A stretch of 64,000 bases of DNA from Planctomycetota bacterium (GTDB lineage: Bacteria > Planctomycetota > GCA-2746535). Positions 45,564 through 55,601 of this stretch are shown piece by piece. The notes below the pieces were generated by a model, which saw only the letters and a list, made by a program, of their open reading frames with translations, made no database searches and had not been told where the DNA came from. The stretch lies in the NCBI GenBank assembly GCA_002746535.1, contig NVWA01000005.1, positions 148,047 to 212,046 of the forward strand, in the 5' to 3' direction. Position 1 is the stretch's first letter, and the number at the start of each line of letters is the position of its first letter. Both the position numbers and the translations under genes were made by a program.

Positions 45564-46852
45564 TGCAAACATTACTGTCAATATTTAATAGGCTTACGTC
45601 TATCATTACAATAAAACAGTATAAAAAAATATTACCCAATGGCTCAAAATCATCGATGTTTTTAAGAGTCTACCTTTGGTGGAACATTCAACTAACACCC
45701 TTCGGCAAAGCAATCTTTATTATTTGGATGATAAGCGGATTACCCGCAGCGATAACTCTTGAACGACAAACATATATGATCGGTTTGGGTCTAGGTATTT
45801 TAATGAGTTTCAATTACTTCATATCCTATTTCTTAATACATCTAAAAGCAAATGTAAAGAGATTATCTAATGAGCCCGTTCATGCTGGCGAAACAATAGA
45901 AGGCGTTTTTGAAGTAGAACCAATTGGCTGGACAAGCATTCAAGATTTGGAAGTATTTGAAAAAGAATTGCCTTACGGGATTTCTCAAGAAAACTTTGCT
46001 TATTGCGCCTTTGCTCAAAAAAATAAAAAAGTAAGAGTTCCGTATAAAATTCAAACAGAAGAACGAGGTAGATATGATTTAACAAAAGTAATTATTTCTA
46101 CGTTTTATCCATTTGGAATTGTACGCAAAGTCAAAGAGGTAAATTGTCCTACTCAATTAATTGTTTATCCAAAATTACTCAATATTAAAGAGATTAGCCT
46201 ACATAAAGGGCGTTCGTACCAATTATCAAAAAGCTTAGAAAGCAAACATACCGATGAAGAAAACGAATATATTGGCAATAAAGAATATGTATATGGAGAC
46301 TCTTTTCACAAGCTAGACCATAAAGCTTGGGCCAGGTTGGGATTCCCCATAACAAAAGTATATAAAGGTGAATATGAAGAAAAAACAGGCATCTTTTTTT
46401 TACCTGCTACTTCAACCAATAAAAAAGAAAAAAAGTTTGAAACTGCAATTAGTGTAGTCGCAACTATTGGAAACCACCTTTTAATAAATAGAGATAAATA
46501 TAACTTTGTAACCTATCAGAAAAACAATTTAATTGAAGTGGAAGATATCGAATATAGTGCCAATTTCTTTTTAGCATTAGCATCTATAGAAAAAGAAAAA
46601 TTCGATCAAAAATTTATTGAACAAGGGCTTAGCAAATTAATTGATAATTCAACGGCAATCATAATTGTTCTCGCGCATTGGAATAAAAAGTTCAACGATA
46701 TTTTAGTTAAAACATTAAAAGAAAATATTTACATAAAACTTATTTTTTGCTCAAGCACTCTGCCAAATGAGTTGAGTAATTTACAAAATCAATTTTTAGA
46801 TATTCATTTAGTTAATCAAGATCTTATTAATCAGGATAACTTTTCATTATGA
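45563..46852 (+). CDS. DUF58 domain protein
   Basis: 429 residues with one or two membrane helices near the start (about 55-100), then a soluble part. Residues KLDHKAWARLGFPITKVYKGEYEEKT fall in the usual DUF58 block (DxRxxxWxxxAR). A von Willebrand-like region (TAIIIVLAHW) is near the end. Overlaps the next gene by four bases (ATGA). Role: partner of the MoxR ATPase; exact function unknown. Confidence 0.85.
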   Translation: MQTLLSIFNRLTSIITIKQYKKILPNGSKSSMFLRVYLWWNIQLTPFGKAIFIIWMISGLPAAITLERQTYMIGLGLGILMSFNYFISYFLIHLKANVKRLSNEPVHAGETIEGVFEVEPIGWTSIQDLEVFEKELPYGISQENFAYCAFAQKNKKVRVPYKIQTEERGRYDLTKVIISTFYPFGIVRKVKEVNCPTQLIVYPKLLNIKEISLHKGRSYQLSKSLESKHTDEENEYIGNKEYVYGDSFHKLDHKAWARLGFPITKVYKGEYEEKTGIFFLPATSTNKKEKKFETAISVVATIGNHLLINRDKYNFVTYQKNNLIEVEDIEYSANFFLALASIEKEKFDQKFIEQGLSKLIDNSTAIIIVLAHWNKKFNDILVKTLKENIYIKLIFCSSTLPNELSNLQNQFLDIHLVNQDLINQDNFSL

Positions 46853-48861
46853 ACATCGAAGAATTCAAATTAAGATGGCCTTATTACGCCCTATTATTAC
46901 TTTCATTATTAGCTTATTACCAGTCCACAAAAAACCTAGATTTATTAATAATCACTTCTGTAGGTTTAATCGTCAGGTTATTTATAAAACAATATTTTCA
47001 AATTATCAAAATGTGGGTTCCATATATGTTTATGGCAATAATATTCACATTTATTTTAAAATTGAGCACAGAAGATGACTCTATGTTTGCAAGCATCAGA
47101 GCTACAACATTATCCGTTTATTATTTTTATATTTGCACAATCACGAATTTTTTAAGAAAACCAAATACAAAACAAGACACACAAATCATTGTTTTTGTCT
47201 TTGCAATATTTACGTTTACTATATTTTCAACGACAGCATCTAGCTCCCAGAAATGGGGGATTTCCATCCCAGTCCTTCTGAATATCTCTTTTGCTTTAAT
47301 GATTTTAACTGCTATTAGAAACTTGCCCCTCCAAAAGAATAGAATTTTAAGACGATTGAGCTGGTTTGTCTTTACTCTCGTAGTGATCCATATTACCTCC
47401 AACTTATTCGTTTTATATATGAAAGATGCTCATAAGTACTTTAATAAATTTTTAAAAAGTCAGCGAATAATGTCTTCAGATACGTCATCTATTACGTCTT
47501 ATGATACATCTTGGTTTGAAAACAATAAAGACGTAACCTTCATCAGGATTTTTTCAGAAAATAATCCAGTACACCTAAAATCATCTACCTTCAACAAATA
47601 CAATAAAAGATTATGGAATAATGAATACGTAGATCACAGAAAATCTATAAGAAAATTAAATTCGATAAAATCAAATGGTGAATTCATTACAAGAATTCAA
47701 AAGAGTACCGCATCTTTCAACCAAGAAAAAAATGATCAAGATAAATGCGACATCGTACTTTCTTATTTAGCTCCTAGTGTACTATATACTCAAAAAGATA
47801 CTATTTGGGTAAAAACAAAACAAGAATTAAGCGAAATTTACGCCAATGGTAAATTAAAAACATTTAGCGGCAAACTCGGGTATTCAATTTATCAAAATAA
47901 AAAACCTGTGATCCCATCTGAGAATATTTCTGCAAATTATTCCTATAAAAAAATTGAATTTGGAACACAGAGCGATCGCTATTATATTAGTAATTTAAGT
48001 CATAATATTGTTGGAAATGAAAAATCGATAAAACAAAAAGTGAAACTAATTCATCAATACCTAATTCGAAATTTTAAATATGAAATCACACCCGAACGTC
48101 CACCCGATGAACATATAAATCGACCTATATTGCACTTCTTACAAACAGCTAACGCAAAAGAAGACAAAAACAAATCTAAACCAGCTCACTGCCAGTACTT
48201 TGCAACCTCAAGTGTAATGCTTCTGCGAGCTCAAGATATTCCGGCTAGATATGTAACAGGGTTTTTATGCCAGAGGTACAATAATTTTGGTGGTTATTGG
48301 TTCATCAATAAAATTGATGCACATGCTTGGGTAGAATATTATGATAACGGCTGGAAGACCTTTGATCCAACAAAAGATTTAGTCATCACTGAGCATACAA
48401 AACAAGTATTAGGTGGCTATGCTGCTATTGAGGAATTTTTAAAATTCAAATTAAACACTTGGTTTTTTCTATTTGGCAGTGGTCATATTGCCTATGTACT
48501 AGACCAATGGTGGGAAGCCTTTATCGAATTACTTGGCAATAATTTATACCTGATATATATAATCGTAGGAATATCATTTATTGCATTAATTTATTTTTTA
48601 ATAAAAAGAAAAAGAGGAAGTACAAACTCACAATTTCTTTCTTACCAGAAAAGCTCCAATAAAAGAATAAAAGAATTGTTCAAAGATCTGAAAAAGATGG
48701 AAGCAAGTATTAAAAAAATAAATATTTTCAGATCCGCCACAACAACACTGGCAGAATTAAAACAAAATATAAATTTGTCAGAACTTTCAAATAAAGATAA
48801 ACAGAAATCTTCTGCAATAATAGATGAACTTCAATTATTACTTTATAGTAACCCAAATTAA
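46849..48861 (+). CDS. TgpA-type membrane transglutaminase-like protein
   Basis: 670 residues. Five or more N-terminal membrane helices (up to about 190), an extracytoplasmic part with the catalytic triad as Cys in AHCQYFATSS, His in DAHAWVEYY and Asp in FDPTKDL, a last helix (about 560-580) and a cytosolic tail. Together with MoxR and DUF58 it forms the common moxR-DUF58-tgpA operon. The natural substrate is not known. Confidence 0.9.
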   Translation: MNIEEFKLRWPYYALLLLSLLAYYQSTKNLDLLIITSVGLIVRLFIKQYFQIIKMWVPYMFMAIIFTFILKLSTEDDSMFASIRATTLSVYYFYICTITNFLRKPNTKQDTQIIVFVFAIFTFTIFSTTASSSQKWGISIPVLLNISFALMILTAIRNLPLQKNRILRRLSWFVFTLVVIHITSNLFVLYMKDAHKYFNKFLKSQRIMSSDTSSITSYDTSWFENNKDVTFIRIFSENNPVHLKSSTFNKYNKRLWNNEYVDHRKSIRKLNSIKSNGEFITRIQKSTASFNQEKNDQDKCDIVLSYLAPSVLYTQKDTIWVKTKQELSEIYANGKLKTFSGKLGYSIYQNKKPVIPSENISANYSYKKIEFGTQSDRYYISNLSHNIVGNEKSIKQKVKLIHQYLIRNFKYEITPERPPDEHINRPILHFLQTANAKEDKNKSKPAHCQYFATSSVMLLRAQDIPARYVTGFLCQRYNNFGGYWFINKIDAHAWVEYYDNGWKTFDPTKDLVITEHTKQVLGGYAAIEEFLKFKLNTWFFLFGSGHIAYVLDQWWEAFIELLGNNLYLIYIIVGISFIALIYFLIKRKRGSTNSQFLSYQKSSNKRIKELFKDLKKMEASIKKINIFRSATTTLAELKQNINLSELSNKDKQKSSAIIDELQLLLYSNPN

Positions 48862-48914
48862 TCCTATCATTCAAATATCCAACTGATAAAAGCAGATAAA
48901 TATTGAATAATCAT

Positions 48915-50735
48915 ATGCCTGAAAAAAATACAGCTCTACAAAAAAAACTGGAGAACCTTCCAGATAAATCTGGAGTCTATATTTTTAAAAACAATAAGAA
49001 TAAAATAATTTATATAGGTAAAGCGAAAGTTTTAAAAAATAGAGTTAAAAGTTATTTTAATCAAACTGAAGATAATAGAATCTTTTATAAAAAATTGATT
49101 TCTAACATTGAAAACATTGATTGGCTCATCACTAATTCTGAAAAAGAAGCCTTAATACTTGAAAATTCACTAATCAAACAGTTCAAACCAAAATATAATA
49201 TCGATTTAAAAGATGATTCAAACTTTTATTCTGTAAAAATTGATACCACAAAAGAATTCCCAAGGTTAGAACTTGTTAGAGTGCAAAAAAATGATTCATC
49301 ACACTATTTTGGGCCCTACAGCTCGGCAGCATCTGTAAAACAAACAGTTGGATTTTTAAATAAATTATTTCAATTAAGAACCTGTAGTGATTATGAATTA
49401 TCTTCTAGAACCCGCCCTTGTATTCTATATCAAATAGGGAAATGCTCGGCCCCATGTGTTCAGAAAATTAAGCCAAAAGACTACAACGAGCAAATAAAAA
49501 GAACCATTCAAATTCTAAAAGGCAAAACAAAGATTCTGATTTCAGAACTGGAAGAAGAAATGCACAAGTTTTCTGATGATATGAAATACGAGAAGGCCGG
49601 TGAAATCAGAGACCGCATCAGAGCTTTGAGAAAAACTGTTGAGAATCAAATAATCGTAGACAGCAGCTTTATTGATAAAGATGTATTTGCTTATGTCATT
49701 AAAAATAATGATATCTATATTCAAGGATTATTTATTAGAGATGGAATCATAAGAACCTATTTCCACCAAACCTACCCCACTTTTAATCGATCAGAAGCCG
49801 ATGTCTTTTTATCCTTTTTAAATTTATTTTATAGCACCGCTAAATTCTTACCAAAAGAAATCATAATCCCTTTGGAAAATGAAGGGACTCAATTATTAAA
49901 TGAAGTTCTAAATATCGACTCACCAAATAAATTAAAAATAATATCTCCTATAAAAGGCCAGAAAAAAAAGCTACTTGATCTATGTTTTGAAAATGCAAAA
50001 CAAAATGCCGATACAAAACAAGCCAAAGAGTTAGAATATGATATAGCCATGGAAAAAATCAAAGATGCATTTTCACTAAAAAACATACCCCTTAATATGG
50101 AATGTTATGACATCAGTAATATTCAAGGTCAAGATAATGTTGCATCAGGTGTAGCCTTCCAAAAAGGAAGACCCAATAAAAAAATGTATCGAAAGTATAA
50201 AATAAAAACTGTCGATCAAGCAGATGATTTTGCAAGTCTCAACGAAGTTATTAATCGAAGAATTAAAAAAGGTATCACCGAAGACAATCTCCCTGATTTA
50301 TTTGTTATCGATGGAGGTAAAGCTCAACTAAGTTCATCCTATCAAGCACTACTAGATCATCAAATCATTGATGTTGATATTGTCTCAATAGCAAAAGCTA
50401 GAAATGAAAAAGGCACCGTTGATAGATTTTTCATCATTGGAAATAATGAACCTATTTTCTTGAAAGAAAACAGCCTCGAATTAAAAATACTGATGAATAT
50501 CAGAGATGAATCTCATCGCTTTGCAATCACTTTTCATAGAAAGCTCAGAGGCAAAAAATTCAAGGAAGATCCTCTCCATGGTATATCTGGTATTGGACCA
50601 ATAAAGAGACGTGCGCTTCTAAAACACTTTGGCAATATCGGAGCAATTAGGCAAGCAAACCTATCGGAACTCATGGGTGTCAATGGCATCAATGAAAACC
50701 AAGCTAAATTAATAATCGAATCATTAAAGCTATAG
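48915..50735 (+). CDS. uvrC: UvrABC system protein C
   Basis: About 606 residues from the ATG at 48915 (TTG at 48903 is possible). GIY-YIG nuclease domain with GVYIFKN...IYIGKAK (about 15-35), the UVR motif region (LEEEMHKFSDDMKYEKAGEIRDRIRAL), the RNase H-like nuclease (ECYDISNIQG, FVIDGGKAQL), and a C-terminal helix-hairpin-helix pair (GISGIGPIKRRALLKHFG...GVNGINENQAKLII). It makes both cuts in nucleotide excision repair. DUF1801 gene follows after nine bases. Confidence 0.95.
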   Translation: MPEKNTALQKKLENLPDKSGVYIFKNNKNKIIYIGKAKVLKNRVKSYFNQTEDNRIFYKKLISNIENIDWLITNSEKEALILENSLIKQFKPKYNIDLKDDSNFYSVKIDTTKEFPRLELVRVQKNDSSHYFGPYSSAASVKQTVGFLNKLFQLRTCSDYELSSRTRPCILYQIGKCSAPCVQKIKPKDYNEQIKRTIQILKGKTKILISELEEEMHKFSDDMKYEKAGEIRDRIRALRKTVENQIIVDSSFIDKDVFAYVIKNNDIYIQGLFIRDGIIRTYFHQTYPTFNRSEADVFLSFLNLFYSTAKFLPKEIIIPLENEGTQLLNEVLNIDSPNKLKIISPIKGQKKKLLDLCFENAKQNADTKQAKELEYDIAMEKIKDAFSLKNIPLNMECYDISNIQGQDNVASGVAFQKGRPNKKMYRKYKIKTVDQADDFASLNEVINRRIKKGITEDNLPDLFVIDGGKAQLSSSYQALLDHQIIDVDIVSIAKARNEKGTVDRFFIIGNNEPIFLKENSLELKILMNIRDESHRFAITFHRKLRGKKFKEDPLHGISGIGPIKRRALLKHFGNIGAIRQANLSELMGVNGINENQAKLIIESLKL

Positions 50736-50744
50736 AAAGTAAAG

Positions 50745-51209
50745 ATGGTGCAATCAAAAGCTAAAACAATCCCAAGTTATTTAAAAGAAATTACCCCTCA
50801 AAATAAAAAGCTTATCCAAGAAGTTCGTGAAGTTATTCTCAAAAATATAGATCCATTATTTGAAGAGAATATGAATTGGGGAATGATCAGCTATGAAATA
50901 CCATTGAAAATATATCCCGACACCTACAATAAAAAACCATTAATGTATATGGCTCTAGCGGCACAAAAAAACAATATTTCCTTATATTTAATGTGCACCT
51001 ATCAAAATGAAAAATTAAATGATCAACTACTAAAAGGCTTTGATAATATTGATAAAAAACCGAATATGGGTAAATCCTGTATAAGATTTAAGCAAACTGA
51101 AGACATTCCTTTAAAAGTGATCGGTAAAATAATTAAAAAGATAACGCTTAAAAAATTTATTAAAAATTTCGAAGAAGCCATATCTTCTAAAATTAGAAAT
51201 TGCGACTAA
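50745..51209 (+). CDS. DUF1801 domain protein
   Basis: 154 residues. Pattern IPSYLKEITPQNKKLIQEVREVIL, then NWGMISYEIPLKIYP, LMYMALAAQKNNISLYLM, and GKSCIRFKQTEDIPLKVIGKIIKK, as in the YdhG-like DUF1801 fold. Biochemical role unknown. In the same transcript as uvrC, but a link to repair is only by position. Confidence 0.78.
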   Translation: MVQSKAKTIPSYLKEITPQNKKLIQEVREVILKNIDPLFEENMNWGMISYEIPLKIYPDTYNKKPLMYMALAAQKNNISLYLMCTYQNEKLNDQLLKGFDNIDKKPNMGKSCIRFKQTEDIPLKVIGKIIKKITLKKFIKNFEEAISSKIRNCD

Positions 51210-51277
51210 TGATAATTCTGAAAAAAGGATCGGTTAAACAATCGATCACAATTCAGTCTTAGTTTATTTGATCATGG

Positions 51278-52300
51278 TTAGTTAATTTTTGGTCCAACAC
51301 TAGACCTGTTGATGAACTCTGAATCAATCGTAAAATACTTCTTAAGCTTTTTATTAGAATTCTCCTGCTGTTTCATCTGCAACCATAATTTCCCAATTTT
51401 TATACCTAACGTACGACAAGGAACTCTTACAGTGCTAAGCGCAGGCTCCATATATTGAGAAAATACCACATCGTCAAATCCAATTACACTAATATCTCGA
51501 GGACAAATAATATTTTTTGAGCGGGCTAAATCAATAAGTTTAAAGGCGGCTAAATCACCAGAGCACAAAAAAGCTGTACAGGAATTTTTATTTTTTTTTG
51601 ACAATTCGTCTTTAACGGCATCAAATAATGTAGAGTCATCCAAGTTTTCTATGTGCAGAGTTCTTAATTCTACTTGTTTCTTGGCACCTAAATGGGCTCC
51701 CCTAATTTTTTCAACATTATATTTGGAATTCATCAGCAAACCAATTTTTTTATGACCACATTCTATAAACTTCTCTATTGCACTTTTAGCAGCAGACACT
51801 TCATTGATATATACCTGGCCAACATCTGTATTATTTAATCGAGTAGCTTCAAGACCAAATCTTACACAAGGAATATCAATATTTTTAATTTGCTCTTTAA
51901 AAAGATCGTTTGGCAATAAAGAATCAATAATAATACCATCAGCTTGAATACGACGAGCCCAATTAAAATCCTGGATTTGTCTTTCATAATATTTATCAGA
52001 GCTAATAATAGTAAATTTATAACCCGCATTTGATAAAACTTCATTTATCCCTGCACTGATTTTGCTGGAAGCATCACTAAATTGTGCAAATACTCCAACA
52101 ACAATTTCAGATCTTCCTGTAACAAGCGCCCCAGCACTTGCATTGGCAATATAGTTTAATTTTTTAGCTTCATCATTAACAAGATCAATCGTTTTTTTAC
52201 TAATATCACTCTTATTACTTAGGGCTTTTGACACTGCCGCTCTGGACAAACCCAAATTATTTGCAATCGTTTGCAAGGTAGATCGTTTTTTCTCTTTCAA
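51278..52300 (-). CDS. LacI-family transcriptional regulator
   Basis: 340 residues. N-terminal helix-turn-helix and hinge (about 8-60: TLQTIANNLGLSRAAVSKALSNKSDISKKT...AKKLNYIANASAGAL), then a periplasmic-binding-like sensor domain (SEIVVGVFAQ, VDEVSAAKSAIEKFIECGHKKIGLL, CPRDISVIGFDDVVFSQYMEPALSTVRVP). Expected to be released from DNA by a sugar. Lies 56 bases downstream of the exported glycosidase gene, on the same strand; a LacI-type palindrome sits at the promoter of that gene. Confidence 0.9.
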   Translation of the reverse strand: MKEKKRSTLQTIANNLGLSRAAVSKALSNKSDISKKTIDLVNDEAKKLNYIANASAGALVTGRSEIVVGVFAQFSDASSKISAGINEVLSNAGYKFTIISSDKYYERQIQDFNWARRIQADGIIIDSLLPNDLFKEQIKNIDIPCVRFGLEATRLNNTDVGQVYINEVSAAKSAIEKFIECGHKKIGLLMNSKYNVEKIRGAHLGAKKQVELRTLHIENLDDSTLFDAVKDELSKKNKNSCTAFLCSGDLAAFKLIDLARSKNIICPRDISVIGFDDVVFSQYMEPALSTVRVPCRTLGIKIGKLWLQMKQQENSNKKLKKYFTIDSEFINRSSVGPKIN

Positions 52301-52356
52301 ATTAATCCCTTAATCTTTTATTTACCTATTATTAAATATTTTTAATACATAAACCA

Positions 52357-54306
52357 TTACTTTATTATTTCAAACATTAAGGCCCTGTTTTTTGGTAAAG
52401 ATATTTCACCGTCATTCGTTTTGCTTGTGTAAGTATTTTTTAAAACAGCCCCTTTCCCTTTGAATTTTAAGCTAATATTCTTTTGGACATCGTGCTTTGT
52501 AGGAACTAAAGCGATATAGTTTTTTTCATTCTTAAATCTATAAATATCAATATCAAATACTTTTTTACCTTCTTCCAAGACAGTAAAGTTATTGTCACCT
52601 AAAACATTCTCAACTCTTGTTCTTATTGCGCTTCTCTCCTCCATAGACTGACCGGCTCCATAACGAGAAACCGTGCCATTTAGCAATACTACTTTTCCTT
52701 TTCCTATCGTGATAATCTCAGCTTTCTCTTTAGTTGAATTTTTAAGATCAACTTGTCCAAATGTTGCTCTAAGTTTTGTTCTTGGTTTATTAATCAAAGG
52801 AATATTATTATTTATTCTTGCATTTCCTTTTCCATCAAAAAGAGCAAACGATTCATCTATTATTAGAGTACCGCCCTGTGTCACATATTTTTCAATAAAA
52901 AGTAATTCATTTTTGCTAACACTGCAAAATCGGTTAGCTATTAGTACCTTTGGAACTCCATGTTTAAAGGCCCCTTTCTCCAAGTCTAAATTGGATTCAA
53001 ACAATGGGTGACAACCAAGCTCTCCAAGTAAATCCTGCCACCCACCTAAGACCTGCATATAGGTATTATGCTTGATTTCAAATGAACTACCTCTATTTGG
53101 ATATGTTTTTCCATCCGGTTTTGTATCAATAAACCAATAGCACCTTACTGAAGGTTGGCTATATATCATTCTGACACCACCATCTTCTATTTCCGCACCA
53201 TAAATTAACTTAGCCATTTTATTCATTCTATCAAACTCAGCTTGATATTCTTTTGGTCTTCCATCTTTATTAAAATTACCTGTTCCACGCCCCGCAAAAA
53301 AATTACTGCGTTCACCATTTAAAAAATTTCTCCATGCTCTTAATTTCATTGAGTTACCCCTGCCAGTATAAAGACTACATACATTTACCGTATTTCCTTT
53401 AGTAAGCCCACGGATCAACCCTTTATCACCTGGGAATTCATACGTTTCAAGAACATTAATTTTATCCTTATTCAATAATCTACCATAATCCCATCCACCA
53501 AAGGCGCTAGGAACAGCTGTTACTGTAACCGACGTAGGAGTAGCTGGTGACTCTTCTCTGACGATATCTGATAATTTGTGAACTAAATCAATGAATGAAT
53601 TGTCACTAAACTCTCTAAATTCAAACCATGGCGCAAGATTCATATACGGGTAATTGCCGTACTCCCTATCCATAATTTCATCTGTCAGTATTGGCTCAAG
53701 AGAACTAAAATTCTTAAAAGTTGTACTCCAAGCTTTATTTAAATCGGCTATTTTACTATATCTTGATTTCAGAAATATTCTAAATTCATTTAAAGCATTT
53801 TTAGATATATCAAAATCTAATGGTGATGAAAAACTTGTCATCGATGCTTCGTGAGCAACACACATTGCTAAGACATCCGTATTCTTATAACCTTTGGCAA
53901 ACTTTCTGACCCTACCAAAAAGAGAACTTTGCACTGCTTTATCAAAAAGAGACGGACTTCTTATCAATAATTTTGTAGACCTAGTCTCCATAAACTTCTT
54001 TCGACTTGTTTTCCAGAAATCTTTTAAGTACAAAATACCATCGCCATCAAAAATATACACGTACAGAGGCATACCATCTTTTTTATATTGAATCAGATCA
54101 GGTCCCTTTGGTTCTTGAACGCATATACGAGAAAATATTTTATGCTCATTATATTTTTTGGAATCATCAATTTTTCGGCGCATTGTCACCGGAAAATAGC
54201 CTTGCTTGAGTCTTTTCATATTCTCATCAAGAGACCTTGAAGACTCCTGACTAAAAGAAAGTATTGAAACTAACAGGAAGAACGAAACAAAAAATATAGC
54301 TTTCAT
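52357..54306 (-). CDS. Exported GH42-like glycoside hydrolase
   Basis: 649 residues with a signal peptide (1-19). The barrel part (about 35-330) has an acid/base candidate in CVAHEASMT (E153), a family-42 style block SRYSKIADLNKAWSTTFKNF, and nucleophile candidates in VLETYEFPG (E287/E290). A glutamine-amidotransferase-like domain (about 440-560: VLIANRFCSVSKNELLFIEKYVTQGGTLIIDESF) corresponds to the trimerisation domain of GH42 beta-galactosidases. A final beta domain ends the protein. Overall similarity is weak; beta-galactosidase activity is not certain. Controlled, in my reading, by the LacI gene just downstream. Confidence 0.68.
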   Translation of the reverse strand: MKAIFFVSFFLLVSILSFSQESSRSLDENMKRLKQGYFPVTMRRKIDDSKKYNEHKIFSRICVQEPKGPDLIQYKKDGMPLYVYIFDGDGILYLKDFWKTSRKKFMETRSTKLLIRSPSLFDKAVQSSLFGRVRKFAKGYKNTDVLAMCVAHEASMTSFSSPLDFDISKNALNEFRIFLKSRYSKIADLNKAWSTTFKNFSSLEPILTDEIMDREYGNYPYMNLAPWFEFREFSDNSFIDLVHKLSDIVREESPATPTSVTVTAVPSAFGGWDYGRLLNKDKINVLETYEFPGDKGLIRGLTKGNTVNVCSLYTGRGNSMKLRAWRNFLNGERSNFFAGRGTGNFNKDGRPKEYQAEFDRMNKMAKLIYGAEIEDGGVRMIYSQPSVRCYWFIDTKPDGKTYPNRGSSFEIKHNTYMQVLGGWQDLLGELGCHPLFESNLDLEKGAFKHGVPKVLIANRFCSVSKNELLFIEKYVTQGGTLIIDESFALFDGKGNARINNNIPLINKPRTKLRATFGQVDLKNSTKEKAEIITIGKGKVVLLNGTVSRYGAGQSMEERSAIRTRVENVLGDNNFTVLEEGKKVFDIDIYRFKNEKNYIALVPTKHDVQKNISLKFKGKGAVLKNTYTSKTNDGEISLPKNRALMFEIIK

Positions 54307-54468
54307 AATTTATCCTTATTAAGAATTTAAAAATTGAAATTACATTAGGGTACTAAATTACCTAAATGCATTAGATTGAACCTTACATATGTGGGCATGT
54401 AAGAAATACTTGAATGATATTTACCGTCTTTGTGCTAAATTCAATTCGGCAAGAGAAGAACCAGAAGT

Positions 54469-54512
54469 TACTTAATCGATTAAGTAGTATAGAGGAAATT
54501 TGATATAATCAA
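54469..54512 (-). promoter_or_regulatory. Promoter of the glycosidase gene with LacI-type palindromic operator
   Basis: Perfect 18-base palindrome TACTTAATCGATTAAGTA (54469-54486) with the central CG typical of LacI-family operators. It abuts a -10 TATACT (54491-54486, minus strand); a -35 TTGATT (54512-54507) lies 15 bases upstream. The operator would cover the transcription start and block polymerase, as lacO1 does. The leader to the ATG at 54306 is about 170 bases. The rest of 54307-54625 has no gene or other signal that I can support. Confidence 0.6.
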
Positions 54513-54625
54513 CCATTTTGTGAAATTAATATTATAAAAATTCTCTGGTCAAACGCCCCGCTAATAAAACCAACCCTTTAATTCCTTGGACTGAATAAAT
54601 TATTAGCTAATCACATAGTATCTAA

Positions 54626-55600
54626 TTACTTTGTGGAAACAATATAGCCCATAATGTTAGGAGCTGTTTGAATATGACTAAATCCTGACACCTTTAGGCC
54701 AGCTTCTGTGAGTAAAAGTTCTAACTCACTCTGAGAAAATACTTTTGCATTTTCAGTTCTCAAAGCTAAACCTAATTCATATAACGATGCCGTGGCTTTA
54801 CCCTCTTCTGTCTGAAAAATATCAAAAATAATCAGTTCTCCTTTTTCTTTTAACCAGAATCGAATTTTTTTAAATAGTGCTATCAGTTTTTCTTCCGTTT
54901 CTAAATGAGTTACATTAGCTAGGATTGCAATATCGTAAGAATTCTCTTTTAAATCAATTTCATGATAGTTTCCAGGTAAAAAGCTACATTGACTCGCAAC
55001 CCCCTCCTTTTCTATCAACGTTTTTGCTAGGTCCAAAACTGCTGGCCAATCATTAACCGTGATTGTTGCGTTTGGATCATTACGAGCAAAAACCATACTC
55101 CAAATAGCTGAACCAGCACCTAAATCTAATACACATTTCCCCATACGAGTTTTACCAATACCCAGCATATGAGCAGCAGCTTCAGCAGAAGGACGCATCA
55201 TCCAATACAATGAATAGACTTGCTGCTGATAGTACTCCTCGCTTTGCGCAACATTATCCATCTGATGCAAAGGTGCCCCTGTTTTAACAAATTGATCGAG
55301 GTGATCCCAGTATTCATTACTAAGGTTTTGATAATTGGAATTTAAAAATTGCATGACAGGAGCCAATAAAAATTCTTCACCATCTTGAATAACGACATCA
55401 ATGCTACACAATGATTTCAAAATAAGCTCCAAAGCGTTTTTATCGTAACCCAGTCTTTCAGATAACTCATTAGCCTTCAATGGTTTTGAAGACAACGTTT
55501 GAAATATATTTAATTTAATCGCAATATGGAATACACTCGTAGCCCCATTCATGGTCATTAACTTAAAATAGCATTCAAGATCTTTTAGCGAACCATCCAT
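54626..55600 (-). CDS. SAM-dependent methyltransferase with dimerisation domain (O-methyltransferase family 2)
   Basis: About 324 residues from the ATG at 55600, one base after the upstream stop. The N-terminal winged-helix dimerisation region (about 10-85: LNIFQTLSSKPLKANELSERLGYDKNALELILKSL) and SAM motif VLDLGAGSAIWSMVFARND, then NDWPAVLDLA and IAILANVTHLETEEKLIALFKKI are those of acetylserotonin/polyketide O-methyltransferases. The substrate is unknown. Last gene of the ynb-like operon; E. coli has a phosphatase-like gene (ynbD) at this place. Confidence 0.78.
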   Translation of the reverse strand: MDGSLKDLECYFKLMTMNGATSVFHIAIKLNIFQTLSSKPLKANELSERLGYDKNALELILKSLCSIDVVIQDGEEFLLAPVMQFLNSNYQNLSNEYWDHLDQFVKTGAPLHQMDNVAQSEEYYQQQVYSLYWMMRPSAEAAAHMLGIGKTRMGKCVLDLGAGSAIWSMVFARNDPNATITVNDWPAVLDLAKTLIEKEGVASQCSFLPGNYHEIDLKENSYDIAILANVTHLETEEKLIALFKKIRFWLKEKGELIIFDIFQTEEGKATASLYELGLALRTENAKVFSQSELELLLTEAGLKVSGFSHIQTAPNIMGYIVSTK

Positions 55601-55601
55601 A

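Noticed and set aside
51210..51277. Hairpin between convergent DUF1801 and LacI genes (GATCG/CGATC)
   Set aside because: Five pairs with ten-base loop and no T run; not enough to call a terminator.
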